The notes under the pieces: generated by a model
Told to the model about the DNA's origin: nothing
What the model saw: only the letters and a program-made list of their open reading frames with translations
The model's database searches: none
Made by a program: the position numbers and the translations under genes
Assembly: GCA_041862635.1 (NCBI GenBank)
Contig: JBGVTO010000349.1
Location: 1-43,749 of the forward strand
DNA from: NIOZ-UU13 sp041862635
GTDB taxonomy: Bacteria > Planctomycetota > Phycisphaerae > Sedimentisphaerales > Anaerobacaceae
Length of the DNA: 43,749 bases
Direction of reading: 5' to 3'
Shown here: positions 17,545-26,196 of the stretch, one piece after another
Position numbering within the stretch: the first letter of the stretch is position 1
Layout: each line of letters begins with the position of its first letter

Positions 17545-17990
17545 ATCACCGCACCTACGTATTCCACATTACTATATTGCTCGGCAATTTCGGGCCACTG
17601 CACAAGGAATAAGTCAGCTATGTGCCGAACCATCCTACCTGACAGCGATACCCACCCCACATTGGCAATACTGTCGACCCAAACGACTTTCGCGCCTAAT
17701 AATTTGCCGAGAAAACACATAATGCAGCCCACCGCTGCACCAGTGCTTATTACAACATTAGGCCTTTCGTGTAGAATCACCCTTATGCAGCGGACCAAAA
17801 CAAGAATAACCTGCAAAAGATGTTCACGGTTGCATTCGCCCACAACATAGGTCGGACCATACTGCTTAAGCTTCTTGGCAACCATATTCGCAGTAGAAAC
17901 GTAAAAAACTTCGTATTGTTGCCAACTATCTGCAAGTTTTAGCAGCTCTGTTAGATGCCCTCCCGCCGATGCAGTCAGGCAAATTTTCAT
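17541..17990 (-). CDS. PssD/Alg14-like membrane subunit of a two-part glycosyltransferase
   Basis: The N-terminal acceptor-binding half of a MurG-like enzyme: MKICLTASAGGHLTELLKL with the conserved GGH, then PNVVISTGAAVGCIMCFLG, and a C-terminal VEYVGAVI. The family anchors its partner (17062-17544) to the membrane and binds the lipid acceptor. I chose the ATG at 17990, where family homology begins. The frame is open to a GTG at 18053 but those 21 residues (KSATNEDTNQISM...) are polar and unlike the family; neither start has a clear ribosome binding site. Confidence 0.85.
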   Translation of the reverse strand: MKICLTASAGGHLTELLKLADSWQQYEVFYVSTANMVAKKLKQYGPTYVVGECNREHLLQVILVLVRCIRVILHERPNVVISTGAAVGCIMCFLGKLLGAKVVWVDSIANVGWVSLSGRMVRHIADLFLVQWPEIAEQYSNVEYVGAVI

Positions 17991-18075
17991 TTTGATGTTT
18001 TTAGATAGCACCATAGATATTTGGTTGGTGTCCTCATTTGTCGCTGATTTCACAACAAAATCTTTACGACATAAG

Positions 18076-18978
18076 TTAGGAAGAAAGTCCTCCCTTTATT
18101 TTCTGACAACGAAAACAAGCTCTTAGTCTTCTCATTTGTTCATTGCGATAAAAATTCATGACCTTGTCTGGAATCCGCCTTTCCTCTTTTTTTAGATGTG
18201 CGTAGAGATATCCTGTCATTCTTAAAGCGCTCGCGAAGAAAATAGGTCTTTCCCAAAAAGCGCGGAGAATTGATTTTGCCACCATAAAAAGTGGATGTGT
18301 ACCTAACTGGTATTCTACGAATCCTTGGTATAACTTTCCATGCAGAACACCATTTCTCAATCCTTTTCCCACGGGGCGGTGGTGAATCACCTTGTATTTT
18401 GGAAAAGATTTTGTTTCCCAACCAGCCATACGAGCCATGATTTCGCTCAGAGCGTCGACTCCGCCGTATTTCAAAGGGATGTATCCGCCGATTTCTTCAT
18501 AACATTGGCGGCGAAACAATTGAATTGCCCCGGGTGTGCTTATTCTCGCAATAAAGATTCTTCTAAGTCGACCATTGACCTCATCAAGATATACCCCTGA
18601 AGCGACACCCAATTTCGGATTATGATTGAACTTTTCCAAAATGCTTTCATAATATGTTGGTTCGAGTGAGATATCCGCATCCAAACATCCTAAGAACTCA
18701 TATTTTGTATCTTTAATCTTCTCATAACCTGATACAAAAGCTCTGATTTTGCGGTCATAGTAGCTTTCGGTGTCATTGTGTTGAATATAAAGATAACTTA
18801 TGAAATCGCACTGCGATTCATATTTTTTTATGATTTCCTCCGTTTTGTCAGTTGAGTTATCGTTGACTATCACCCACTTTTTTGGAGGGACACTCTGCGC
18901 GATAATGCACTTTATTGTTCTTTCGATGTACGCTTGCTCATTATGGACAGGAGAAATTAAAATGTATTCGCAACTCAC
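18076..18978 (-). CDS. GT2 family glycosyltransferase
   Basis: 300 residues, GT-A fold. The N terminus reads YILISPVHNEQAYIERTIKC, followed by VIVNDNSTDKT for nucleotide binding and CLDADISLEP carrying the DxD-type metal site. LFRRQCYEEIGGY and the later HHRP match the acceptor side of GT2 enzymes. There are no long membrane helices. GTG start at 18978 with AAAGGA seven bases before it. It adds a sugar to the growing EPS unit; the donor sugar cannot be read from the sequence. Confidence 0.85.
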   Translation of the reverse strand: MSCEYILISPVHNEQAYIERTIKCIIAQSVPPKKWVIVNDNSTDKTEEIIKKYESQCDFISYLYIQHNDTESYYDRKIRAFVSGYEKIKDTKYEFLGCLDADISLEPTYYESILEKFNHNPKLGVASGVYLDEVNGRLRRIFIARISTPGAIQLFRRQCYEEIGGYIPLKYGGVDALSEIMARMAGWETKSFPKYKVIHHRPVGKGLRNGVLHGKLYQGFVEYQLGTHPLFMVAKSILRAFWERPIFFASALRMTGYLYAHLKKEERRIPDKVMNFYRNEQMRRLRACFRCQKIKGGLSS

Positions 18979-19041
18979 AAAAAAATCCTTTACTGTTCTA
19001 AGAACTAAGACCGGTCATATTTAAGCCAAACGTGCGAAAAT

Positions 19042-19971
19042 TTAGGGAGCAAGTATAAATCGGATACAGGCCAAACTTCGTTTCCATTTGAACGAAATTG
19101 TCTCCCGATGACTGGGACGAAAAACATAAAGTAATCCTATGGGAACCAGCCGCAGTAAGTGACGGAGAAAAATGATTGCCGCGTAAACGGTTCGGCCAAT
19201 ACTACCGTGGTGCTTTTGCCAATAGTGCAAGTCAGCTTTTTGCATTTCAATATAAAACCTGATTGGATCGTTATTAGAACTGGCGGCGCCGGTATGGATG
19301 GTCTCAGCGTTTGGATAAAATATAATATCCCATCCTGCATGATGAAATCGCCTGCACCAGTCAAGGTCTTCACCATAAATGAAAAAGTCTTCGTCCAACA
19401 ACCCCACTTTGTTCAGAGCTTCCCTCCGAATCATCCAGAAGCAACCACTGAGCACATCGACCTTTTGCACAATGTCGTGGGCCCAATAATTCATAAAAGT
19501 CTCTGAAAAGAAACGTGATTTTGGAAATAATTTGTTAAGCCCTAATGCTTGACACAAGTTATTCCAGATTGTGGGGAAGTGCCGACACGAAGGCTGAAGT
19601 GTCCGGTCTTGATTTAAAATCCGGGGCCCAACCATACCTGCAGTAGGATAGTTATCCATGAAGCTAATTAAATTCTCAATACAGCCGTTCAAAACAATCA
19701 CATCGGAGTTAACAAGACAAATATAACGGCCAGAGCTTTGATGTATCCCGATATTATTGGCCCGAGCAAAACCCAGATTCTGCGAGTTTTTAATGAGTGT
19801 TACCTGTGGGAAGTCTTTCTTGACCATTTCGACCGAGCCGTCGGTTGAGGCGTTATCTATGACAATCACCTCGATGTCTCTTTCACCACCCTGATCATAT
19901 ATCGACCTAAGGCAGTCGCAAAGAATACTCCGCGTGTTCCAGTTGACTATTATTATTGATAAGTCTAACAT
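19042..19971 (-). CDS. GT2 glycosyltransferase, rhamnosyltransferase-like
   Basis: 309 residues from the ATG at 19971 (a TTG lies directly before it). Motifs are LSIIIVNWNTRSILCDCL, VIDNASTDGS, NLGFARANNIGI, CLVNSDVIV with the metal-binding DxD-like site, and the GEDLDWCRRFHHAGW motif typical of the WbbL/RfbF rhamnosyltransferase branch. The C-terminal 40 residues have a hydrophobic segment (TVYAAIIFLRHLLRLVPIGL) that may bind the membrane. Rhamnose as the donor is a family-level guess. Confidence 0.85.
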   Translation of the reverse strand: MLDLSIIIVNWNTRSILCDCLRSIYDQGGERDIEVIVIDNASTDGSVEMVKKDFPQVTLIKNSQNLGFARANNIGIHQSSGRYICLVNSDVIVLNGCIENLISFMDNYPTAGMVGPRILNQDRTLQPSCRHFPTIWNNLCQALGLNKLFPKSRFFSETFMNYWAHDIVQKVDVLSGCFWMIRREALNKVGLLDEDFFIYGEDLDWCRRFHHAGWDIIFYPNAETIHTGAASSNNDPIRFYIEMQKADLHYWQKHHGSIGRTVYAAIIFLRHLLRLVPIGLLYVFRPSHRETISFKWKRSLACIRFILAP

Positions 19972-19993
19972 CAAAAACTTTAGATCAAAAATA

Positions 19994-21028
19994 TTAGGAA
20001 TGACGGTTATCTCTTTTCTTCAATAGCAAATTAATAATATCATTCAAAGTATTTATATCCTTCTGAACGTTAAAATTTCTTCGAGCAAAATTATATGCTT
20101 TTTCTATGATATATTGTCTTCTTACACTATCTCTTAAAGACTGCCTGATTATATTTATAGTTTCTTCAATATTTCCATCAGGATAAATTACGCAATTAAT
20201 GTCAGGCTGTAAGTAATCTTTTGTACCTTCCGTAATATTAGTTATTAGCATTGTTCTCAAAGACATAGCTTGGACTATTCCACGATGCCCATTTGCAGTT
20301 TCCATATTCCTAATTGGTAAAAAAAACAATCTTGCTTTAGCTATATAACGACAATAGTCCAATTCCGATATACCCGATACTATTTCAATATTATCTGTGA
20401 ATTTAATATCCTTTAAACAATCCGGATAAACAATAACTACAAACCGAACATCCAACATTCTCTCAGCAATTTTTGACAAATATTCATAATTTCTACCCGA
20501 AAAACCAGCCGAGACAATAAGATCTTTTTTTGTGCTGTTATTGCTCAATTTGATATATCTATCATCATCTAAATAAGGACCTGACAAAAGTTTTTTTATG
20601 ATTTTACTTTTTGGAATATTTAGCATTCTCGAATATATATTTTTTTCATGTTCAGAATAAACAATAATAAAGCTGACGGAGCTACAAGCATATTTTGCGA
20701 TTAATAACTTTATGCCGGTGTATACACTTTGTGTATTAAAATTCCAAATCACATGATTAATATTACATAACGTTAGCCGATTAATTATAGAAACCAAGAA
20801 ACCTATTCTCGGATTATCAGATATGACAAGCTTTATATCGCAACTTTTATATTTAAATCGACAAATAAAAGCCGTAACAAATATATTGATGAAATAACAA
20901 AACTTATTATTTCCTTTAATAAATCTCCTTATACTTTCTTTATAATACCTGTGTGTTGTATCTACATTATAAAAAGTACTTCTGAATGGATCAGACCTTA
21001 CATGTTCTGAAATAACAAGTATATTCAT
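19994..21028 (-). CDS. AT-rich glycosyltransferase (GT4/GT1-like)
   Basis: 344 residues. The C-terminal half is like GT-B glycosyltransferases: LIVSAGFSGRNYEYLSKIAE, then ISELDYCRYIAKARLFFLPI, then ANGHRGIVQAMSLRTMLITN, which corresponds to the usual E...A...G.P donor site. The N-terminal half is weakly conserved. Base composition is strikingly different: by eye around 30% GC against 45% or more for the genes on each side, with many AAA, ATA and TTA codons. This points to recent transfer of a single gene into the locus. It fits cleanly in the operon, with small gaps of 22 and 46 bases. Sugar specificity unknown. Confidence 0.72.
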   Translation of the reverse strand: MNILVISEHVRSDPFRSTFYNVDTTHRYYKESIRRFIKGNNKFCYFINIFVTAFICRFKYKSCDIKLVISDNPRIGFLVSIINRLTLCNINHVIWNFNTQSVYTGIKLLIAKYACSSVSFIIVYSEHEKNIYSRMLNIPKSKIIKKLLSGPYLDDDRYIKLSNNSTKKDLIVSAGFSGRNYEYLSKIAERMLDVRFVVIVYPDCLKDIKFTDNIEIVSGISELDYCRYIAKARLFFLPIRNMETANGHRGIVQAMSLRTMLITNITEGTKDYLQPDINCVIYPDGNIEETINIIRQSLRDSVRRQYIIEKAYNFARRNFNVQKDINTLNDIINLLLKKRDNRHS

Positions 21029-21074
21029 ATTAATGATAGCCTTTGCCTAAGATACTTTCTCATATACTGTCGTT

Positions 21075-22346
21075 TCACGGTTGGAGATTAATTCGTTTCA
21101 CAATTTTTTTTTGACAGATACCAAATACCTGTCCTTTTATAGAGCCCACAATAGCAAAGTTAAGATACAGGAGTATCATTATCTGACCAAAATATGATAC
21201 ACCCAAAAAAGCCACGCAATGCCCTAAAATTGCTACGAAGAGACACCAGGCTAAGAACTGCTGTTTATGTTTCTGGTTTGGGAGAGACAAACGTAAGAGT
21301 GTTCGCAAGGCCATATATAACATTACTAAAAGCAAAGCAAGAGTTACAAATCCCCCATTTACTCCTTCCCTAATATAGTGGTTAGTAACATCACTCAGCC
21401 CCCGGCCCCAGTGTGCCGTGCTGCGACAGCCCAGAAATACCCACTCGCCAAAGTGGTTAATTGCCTGGTCAATAAGAAAAAAACGGTGCCAGCCTGTCGA
21501 ACCTCCTACAACGCCTACCCTGGAGATCAAGTGCCAAACCGGCGCTCTCATAACAATGTGAAGGGCAGCCAGCGAGGCAAAAAGACCCCACCCGGCACAA
21601 GCCGTATATTTTCGCCACCTGTACCCGCATAGTATAATCAGCACTACCAGCAATGTTAAAATTGGCGTGCTCGATGCTGTAGCTGCAGCAATAAAAGCAC
21701 TCGCCCCCACTGCCGACCAGAGCAACAATTTAGATTTATCCTGTCGTGCAAAACCTATAAACAACGGAACCAATGTGGCCCAAAACAGCCCCAACATGAT
21801 GGCATGCGGGAATGATGCCTGACACCGATATCGCCCTTCACGTACTACAGTCTCCACTCTGCCAAGAACTGCAAAAGGATTTTGCCCTGTCACCCACTCC
21901 AATCCTACTAAAACTGCTAACACTAAAGAGCAAACAGCGAAAACTTTGGTTGCCAGCTTTATGTCAACCCAGGAATTTATGTTTATTCGGAAAAGCCAGT
22001 ACAAACCTATGACATCAAACAGCACCCCACACTTGTAAATCAATGCCCTCATATCTGCCCACTGTATTACGTATATAAAAGCTCCACAAATAGCCCATAC
22101 CAATACTAACTTATCAAAACGGTTCCATTTGAATGTCAACCGCTCTCCCCACAAAATAGTCCGGAAAAATCCTACCAGAACGAGCATCCGCAGGGGCGTA
22201 AAATCTAAATCAAAGATGATCACCCTCTGATCTGCCGGGACAAAACAGGCCGCCAAAATAAATGGCAGCAGGAAATATTTCTTGGGAACAACGAAAGTCA
22301 GAATCCCGAGAAAGACGGTAATTACGACTGTTCCTTGGCTAATCAT
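21075..22346 (-). CDS. O-antigen polymerase/ligase-like membrane protein (Wzy/WaaL type)
   Basis: 423 residues with about ten to twelve hydrophobic segments (for example VVITVFLGILTFVV, LVLAVLVGLEWVTG, PILTLLVVLIILCG). A large periplasmic loop lies at about residues 250-330 (STGWHRFFLIDQAINHFGEW, then GLSDVTNHYIREGVNGG), matching the Wzy_C/O-antigen ligase layout. Such proteins polymerise lipid-linked repeat units or attach the finished chain. Starts inside the end of the upstream GT2 gene (4-base ATGA overlap). No Wzx flippase is found in this window. Confidence 0.75.
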   Translation of the reverse strand: MISQGTVVITVFLGILTFVVPKKYFLLPFILAACFVPADQRVIIFDLDFTPLRMLVLVGFFRTILWGERLTFKWNRFDKLVLVWAICGAFIYVIQWADMRALIYKCGVLFDVIGLYWLFRININSWVDIKLATKVFAVCSLVLAVLVGLEWVTGQNPFAVLGRVETVVREGRYRCQASFPHAIMLGLFWATLVPLFIGFARQDKSKLLLWSAVGASAFIAAATASSTPILTLLVVLIILCGYRWRKYTACAGWGLFASLAALHIVMRAPVWHLISRVGVVGGSTGWHRFFLIDQAINHFGEWVFLGCRSTAHWGRGLSDVTNHYIREGVNGGFVTLALLLVMLYMALRTLLRLSLPNQKHKQQFLAWCLFVAILGHCVAFLGVSYFGQIMILLYLNFAIVGSIKGQVFGICQKKIVKRINLQP

Positions 22347-23308
22347 CTGGTCTTGGCCTTTATGGAGCGATAATACTTAATGAGCGCCAGTGGCGCAAGA
22401 AAGTAAGCCAGCGGTTTGTAGTAATAGGGGTCACACGGGTGCAGTCGCAGACAAGCAAAGGCGGCTTTCAGTGCCTCCCGATTTCTGTCAGCACGGCGTA
22501 AGTCGAGCACGCTTTCCATAAAATGTGGAACGATGCCGATTTCCTGTTCCATATATCGATATTTAGCTGCTGATGCTGGTGAATTGGCAGAAAGATATTC
22601 GGTGGGATTAAGCCCCCGCCGCTCACAGGCGCGCATCAATACCTCTCGGATCATCTGTTTAGTTCGGACCGGATCCCGCCTGATAGTAGAGTCGAGGTGC
22701 ACGCGATGAGAATAGAAGCAACCACCAAGTACCATCATTGAATAACGCTCCCCTACACGAAGGATGTAATCAATACCCTGCCCGATCCTCAAAGTCGGTT
22801 CATAGCGTATGTTACGCACCATTGATACTCTGAACATTCCCACAGCATCGTTGGTCGGTATCCGCATCTCTTCAATGCCGCGGCGGCACTCTTCGACACT
22901 TTTGGAGGCAAGCCAAGGCGCCACACACTGCCCACGCAAAATCATGTTGAAACCGGTGAATACAGCAGCCAGCTCAGGATTTTCCAGCATGCACTCGACT
23001 TGACGCTCAATGCGATGTGGGTAACTGACATCGTCGGCATCCTGAATTGCATAGAATTTGCCGGACAATTCCTCTAATGCTCGGTTAAGAGCCACCGCCT
23101 TTCCACTGTTCTTCTGACTTATGATACGAATGCGAGGGTCCTTGAAGTCGGCGATCGTATCCATGCAACCGTCCGTACTGCCATCATCTATAATCAGTAT
23201 CTCGAGGTTAGAATAAGTCTGAGACAGTATGCTCTGCACAGAAGGCCGCAAGTATTCGCCTGCATTGTAAACTGGCAACAAAACTGAGACAAGGGGTTCA
23301 GTTTTCAT
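22343..23308 (-). CDS. GT2 family glycosyltransferase
   Basis: 321 residues. Typical GT2 N-terminal domain: VSVLLPVYNAGEYLRPSVQS, EILIIDDGSTDG, GKAVALNRAL and the metal site AIQDADDVSYP. GIDYILRVGERY corresponds to the catalytic-base region. AGGAGG lies five bases upstream of the ATG, which overlaps the stop of the acyltransferase gene (TAATG). The C-terminal 50 residues are basic with a short hydrophobic stretch (LAYFLAPLALI). Donor unknown. Confidence 0.87.
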   Translation of the reverse strand: MKTEPLVSVLLPVYNAGEYLRPSVQSILSQTYSNLEILIIDDGSTDGCMDTIADFKDPRIRIISQKNSGKAVALNRALEELSGKFYAIQDADDVSYPHRIERQVECMLENPELAAVFTGFNMILRGQCVAPWLASKSVEECRRGIEEMRIPTNDAVGMFRVSMVRNIRYEPTLRIGQGIDYILRVGERYSMMVLGGCFYSHRVHLDSTIRRDPVRTKQMIREVLMRACERRGLNPTEYLSANSPASAAKYRYMEQEIGIVPHFMESVLDLRRADRNREALKAAFACLRLHPCDPYYYKPLAYFLAPLALIKYYRSIKAKTR

Positions 23309-23883
23309 TATTCCTCCTCATGGTGACATTGATCAATCTTACGTATTACCCGTGCGGGAACACCACCAACAATTGTAAACGGTGGAACATCCTTGGTTAC
23401 CACTGCATTTGCTCCCACCACTGCTCGCTTACCAATTATTACACCTTTCAGAATCACACAGCCTTCAAGCAAGGCGGCGCCATCCTCGATAACTACTGGA
23501 GCGCTTTGTAATTTCGAAGTTGTGATACAGGATTGCTTAGGCATATTGAATACATGGTCATGGTCTGTGATAAGCACTCTACCACCAATACCTACATCAT
23601 TACCGATTGTTACGGATTCAGCAGCACCACAATGGAAATAGAACTGAATGCCACAGCCGTCACCAATGATTATCTTGGGCCGCTTTCCATCCCACTTGCC
23701 AACAGCCTCAAGACGGGCACCTTTGCGGATAAGGACCTTCTTTCCAATGCTGATTGCCCGTGGATTTGTCAGCATGTCTGGTCGAGCCAGCCGCGACCGC
23801 CAGCCAAAAAAATGGAATCGCCAACGCCAGCGAATGTAATTAGCAACTGCGGTAATTAGATTTAATGAACGCTTCAACTTCAT
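23308..23883 (-). CDS. Hexapeptide-repeat acyltransferase (LbH)
   Basis: About 191 residues from ATG 23883; a TTG at 23901 could also serve because it overlaps the stop of the preceding gene. The protein has left-handed beta-helix repeats (ISIGKKVLIRKGARLEAVGK, IGNDVGIGGRVLITDHDHVF) and a C-terminal IGKRAVVGANAVVTKDVPPF then VVGGVPARVIR, as in the maltose/galactoside O-acetyltransferase group. The histidine in DHDH is the likely catalytic base. It probably O-acetylates an EPS sugar. Confidence 0.87.
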   Translation of the reverse strand: MKLKRSLNLITAVANYIRWRWRFHFFGWRSRLARPDMLTNPRAISIGKKVLIRKGARLEAVGKWDGKRPKIIIGDGCGIQFYFHCGAAESVTIGNDVGIGGRVLITDHDHVFNMPKQSCITTSKLQSAPVVIEDGAALLEGCVILKGVIIGKRAVVGANAVVTKDVPPFTIVGGVPARVIRKIDQCHHEEE

Positions 23884-23897
23884 AGAACATATTCTAT

Positions 23898-25178
23898 TCA
23901 ACTGTAGGGATTTTGCTCCTCACTTTGGGCATGTGTAAGTTTCTGCTGGGAGTGCAATATATGCTCATATAGTTCGACCAACTGGTCATTTAATTTGTTA
24001 ATGTCATAATTGGCTTTAACATGTGCACATCCTGCCCTGCCCATCTGGGGCCAAATTTCGGGATGCTCAATTAGATAGCACAGTTTTTCCGCAAGAGCAT
24101 CTACGTCTCGTTGCGGCACCAAAAACCCGGATCTTCCATCCAAGACACTTTCCGGAATTCCTCCAACTTGAGTTGAAACTACAGGTATACCGGCTGCTTG
24201 GGCTTCGAGAAGCACAAGCCCTTGTGCTTCACATGACCCATCCGCTGCAACGATTCCAGCCAAAAGAAAAATGTGAGACTGGGCCACATACTTCATAATT
24301 TCCTCTGTGGAAAGCGAACCTAAAAACTCTACATTCTTGGAAACACCAAGACTCACAGCAAGATTTTCCAACTCCTCTTTCAATGGTCCCGACCCGATTA
24401 TTAGATACCTTAAATCTTGATACTTTTTCGCGACTTCTGCTACTGCTCTTATCGAGTACTCAATCCCCTTAAATGGGACCAAACGCGCAACTGTTAAGAT
24501 ATGCAATTTCTCTCCGAACGCAAATTTTCTCTCTCGAAAACTAAATCTTTCAACATAAATCCCAACAGGCAGCCTCACAACTCTTTCCTCAGGTGCACCG
24601 AGAGAGCGAATTTGCTCCCTCATAAAGTGTGAGCTGACCGTGAAAATATCGCCATTCTCAAAAAGAGTCTTATAGAAATCATTGCCGTAGATTTTCGGCA
24701 AAACGTTTGCATCTGTTCCATGAAAAGTAGTTACAAATGGACATCTAATCATTCCAAGCTCTTTCAACCGAGCTGCCCAAATGCCCATCATACCAAAGTG
24801 ACAGTGGACAATATCATACTCAGGTTTATCCAACCAAGATAGTGCAGCATACAGAATTATCAGGGAGACTGCTTGTCTGGCATACTTGAAAAAATTAAGG
24901 GATTTCAATAATGCCAAAGGAGCCTTGTGAAGATTGAACACCAAGCAACTTACTCCCTTGAAGAATCTCAAAAACAAATTCTTGGGCATCCGTACAAAAT
25001 AGTGGGTACTCTTCAGAAGATTATACTTTTCCACATCAGCATGTAGTATGCTACTATCGCCTTTTTCCTGCGCATATATATCGACCGAATGTCCCTTATC
25101 GAGCAAACCCGTTATTTGGTTTATGATAAACGTATGGGATATGGTCGGAAACGTGTCAACTATGAACGCTATTTTCAT
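23898..25178 (-). CDS. GT4 family glycosyltransferase (WcaL/AmsK-like)
   Basis: 426 residues from the ATG at 25178 (the frame is open to a TTG four codons earlier). GT-B fold: N-terminal MKIAFIVDTFPTISHTFI and VTTFHGTDANVLP, C-terminal ILTVARLVPFKGIEYSIRAV, YLIIGSGPLKEELENLA and the donor-site GLVLLEAQAAGIPVVSTQVG. The opening sequence is typical of the colanic acid WcaL branch, which often transfers galactose. Four-base overlap with the acyltransferase frame if that gene uses its TTG. Confidence 0.87.
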   Translation of the reverse strand: MKIAFIVDTFPTISHTFIINQITGLLDKGHSVDIYAQEKGDSSILHADVEKYNLLKSTHYFVRMPKNLFLRFFKGVSCLVFNLHKAPLALLKSLNFFKYARQAVSLIILYAALSWLDKPEYDIVHCHFGMMGIWAARLKELGMIRCPFVTTFHGTDANVLPKIYGNDFYKTLFENGDIFTVSSHFMREQIRSLGAPEERVVRLPVGIYVERFSFRERKFAFGEKLHILTVARLVPFKGIEYSIRAVAEVAKKYQDLRYLIIGSGPLKEELENLAVSLGVSKNVEFLGSLSTEEIMKYVAQSHIFLLAGIVAADGSCEAQGLVLLEAQAAGIPVVSTQVGGIPESVLDGRSGFLVPQRDVDALAEKLCYLIEHPEIWPQMGRAGCAHVKANYDINKLNDQLVELYEHILHSQQKLTHAQSEEQNPYS

Positions 25179-25218
25179 TATGGTCGCCAAATTTCACATC
25201 GGTCACGATAAGGTACTA

Positions 25219-26169
25219 TCATTTCATACGATACTCAACAAGGCGCTTAGAAAACGAAACTGGCAATTTCGAAACCATAGACCACAAAATGCTCTTAACA
25301 GACAAATATGAATGAAACGCCAACTTGAAAGATTCACGGGCACCTTTATAGTCCTCTTTTAACAATAAGTGCTGACCTAACTCCCTAAAATTGCTCGATA
25401 ACAGCTTGGCAGTGAACCTTCTTTCATGTTCAGTTAACGTGTTGTTCTCCAATAATTTCAAGTGCGTCTTTATTAGCGAGGAACATCTCTTGATTGCATC
25501 AGAATATCTTTCGGCAGAAAGATTCTTGATACCTTCTGGCCTTCGATAAAGTATGGCCAGAACTTTTGTTGAATATCCCCAAGAGCCCTGAAGAGCAATA
25601 CGACACATAAAATCATAATCCTCACAGATTGATAAAGATTCGTCAAATAAGCCTGCCTGTACTGCTGCAACTTTACGGCAAATTACAGCTTGAGGCATGA
25701 CTATTGTTCTGTGCTTGAAATGTAACAGGAGGGGAGCCTTGATAATCCCTTCTTCATCCTTCAATGTGAAACCGCAGTGCAAAAAAGATGTTTGGTCGTG
25801 GTCCTCGTAGTTAGAAAAGTCCACATTGACTGTATGTGCGACAAGCTGGGGATGGCGCTCGACAGCACGAATCTGTACCGCAAGTTTTTCGGGCAGCCAT
25901 TCGTCGTCAGAATCAAGGAATGCTATCCATTCACCTTTTGCTACTCGTATGCCTGTATTTCTCGCAGCACTGACGCCTGCATTTTCCTGGTATATGTATG
26001 TTATATTGTCCGTATACGGTTCTAAGACTTCTTTTGTATTATCTATAGAACCATCATCTACTACGATTATCTCGTAGTCCTCGTACGTCTGAGCCAAAAC
26101 GCTGTCAATGGCCTGAGTTACATACTCAGCACGGTTATAGGTTGGAATTATTACACTGACTTCGGACAT
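25219..26169 (-). CDS. GT2 family glycosyltransferase
   Basis: 316 residues. VSVIIPTYNRAEYVTQAIDS, IIVVDDGSIDNTKEV, AGVSAARNTGI and AFLDSDDEWLPEKL are the classical GT2 nucleotide and metal binding motifs; ICEDYDFMCRIALQGSW carries the presumed base. The C-terminal 90 residues are helical and charged. It lies 27 bases after the WbsX-like gene. Donor sugar unknown. Confidence 0.88.
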   Translation of the reverse strand: MSEVSVIIPTYNRAEYVTQAIDSVLAQTYEDYEIIVVDDGSIDNTKEVLEPYTDNITYIYQENAGVSAARNTGIRVAKGEWIAFLDSDDEWLPEKLAVQIRAVERHPQLVAHTVNVDFSNYEDHDQTSFLHCGFTLKDEEGIIKAPLLLHFKHRTIVMPQAVICRKVAAVQAGLFDESLSICEDYDFMCRIALQGSWGYSTKVLAILYRRPEGIKNLSAERYSDAIKRCSSLIKTHLKLLENNTLTEHERRFTAKLLSSNFRELGQHLLLKEDYKGARESFKLAFHSYLSVKSILWSMVSKLPVSFSKRLVEYRMK

Positions 26170-26196
26170 GTGAAAACTACTCTGACAAGCTCTGCT

